DNA from: a virus
Virus record (IMG/VR): IMGVR_UViG_3300010316_000010
Span: 1-56,027 of that record
Direction: 5' to 3' (one strand)
Length of the DNA: 56,027 nt
The notes below the pieces were generated by a model, which had not been told where the DNA came from, did no database searches, and was given only the letters and a program-made list of their open reading frames with translations. Of the stretch, positions 55,907 to 56,027 are shown piece by piece. Positions within the stretch are counted from its first letter, which is position 1, and every line of letters starts with the position of its first letter. A program made the translations under genes and the position numbers.

Positions 55907-55940
55907 TTGTATAGTGCAAGCCCTAAAATAAACTAATTAG

Positions 55941-56027
55941 CAGGGCAGGGCCACAGCTGCACCACAGGGCAGGGCAGGGCCACAGCTGCACCACAGGGCA
56001 GGGCAGGGCCACAGCTGCACCACAGGG
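55941..56027. repeat. Three exact tandem copies of a 29-bp unit at the right edge
   Basis: Units 55941-55969, 55970-55998 and 55999-56027 are identical (begin CAGGGCAGGGCCACAGCTGC). The array ends exactly with the window, the behaviour expected when assembly stops inside a longer array. No spacers, so not CRISPR. Confidence 0.85.

Noticed and set aside
55941-56027. CRISPR array
   Set aside because: Units are contiguous with no spacers.
1-56027. tRNA genes
   Set aside because: No cloverleaf-like stretch with a TTCGA-type arm between genes was noticed; a tRNAscan run would settle this.

Overview
The window looks like most or all of the genome of a virulent, long-tailed (siphovirus-type) dsDNA phage of a Gram-negative bacterium. 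The evidence is a complete virion set (terminase, portal, protease, capsid, tail tube, a 1000-residue tape measure with a frameshifted chaperone upstream, tail-tip and fibre genes) and a Gram-negative lysis cassette with an overlapping inner-membrane spanin and a lipoprotein spanin. I see no integrase, no full lysogeny module and no tRNA gene. Nearly every gene is on the minus strand, so genes are transcribed right to left; only 8.2-8.8 kb and 25.1-27.6 kb are on the plus strand.

Layout. (1) 0-1.1 kb: small genes and a probable small terminase flanked by 24-bp repeats. If the map is circular, it sits a few genes upstream of the large terminase at 53.9-55.3 kb. (2) 1.1-1.5 kb: a gene-free AT-rich region holding one copy of a non-coding element whose inverted second copy lies at 24.9-25.0 kb. 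(3) 1.5-6.9 kb: about 22 small, tightly overlapping early genes plus a Cro-sized HTH protein. (4) 6.9-24.8 kb: nucleotide and DNA metabolism. This covers a PD-(D/E)XK-like nuclease, an ExoX-like exonuclease, a family A DNA polymerase, a MazZ/DUF6378-like protein, an HD nucleotidase, a thymidylate-synthase homologue, a TET-associated-type glycosyltransferase, a UDP-xylose-synthase-like epimerase, two putative glycosylase-fold proteins, a GHKL ATPase, dCTP deaminase/dUTPase, an alpha-glutamyl/putrescinyl-thymine pyrophosphorylase-like protein, an SF1 helicase, an archaeo-eukaryotic primase and a probable SSB. (5) 25.1-27.6 kb, plus strand: an SNF2-type helicase and two uncharacterised genes. (6) 27.6-55.3 kb, minus strand: the late operon from terminase to lysis, ending at a strong terminator at 27.57-27.61 kb. 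It includes an unexpected heme-oxygenase-like gene next to the holin. (7) 55.4-56.0 kb: a compositionally foreign end.

How the genes work together. Dcd, the thymidylate-synthase homologue, the HD and MazZ-like proteins would reshape the dNTP pool. The primase, helicases, SSB and PolA replicate the genome. The pyrophosphorylase homologue, glycosyltransferase and sugar-nucleotide epimerase together suggest that thymine (or hydroxymethyluracil) in the phage DNA is hypermodified, perhaps with a sugar. This combination is the best candidate for an undescribed system here.

The second striking signal is the right end. From about 55437 to 56027 the dinucleotides GA and TC are almost absent: there are none at all in the last 489 bases, and the four TCs further left fall in one short coding motif. 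This stretch carries an Ala-rich gene with a domain found twice more in the phage, nested inverted repeats, and exactly three copies of a 29-bp tandem repeat that run into the edge. It is either a transferred segment under an unusual sequence constraint or a chimeric contig end.
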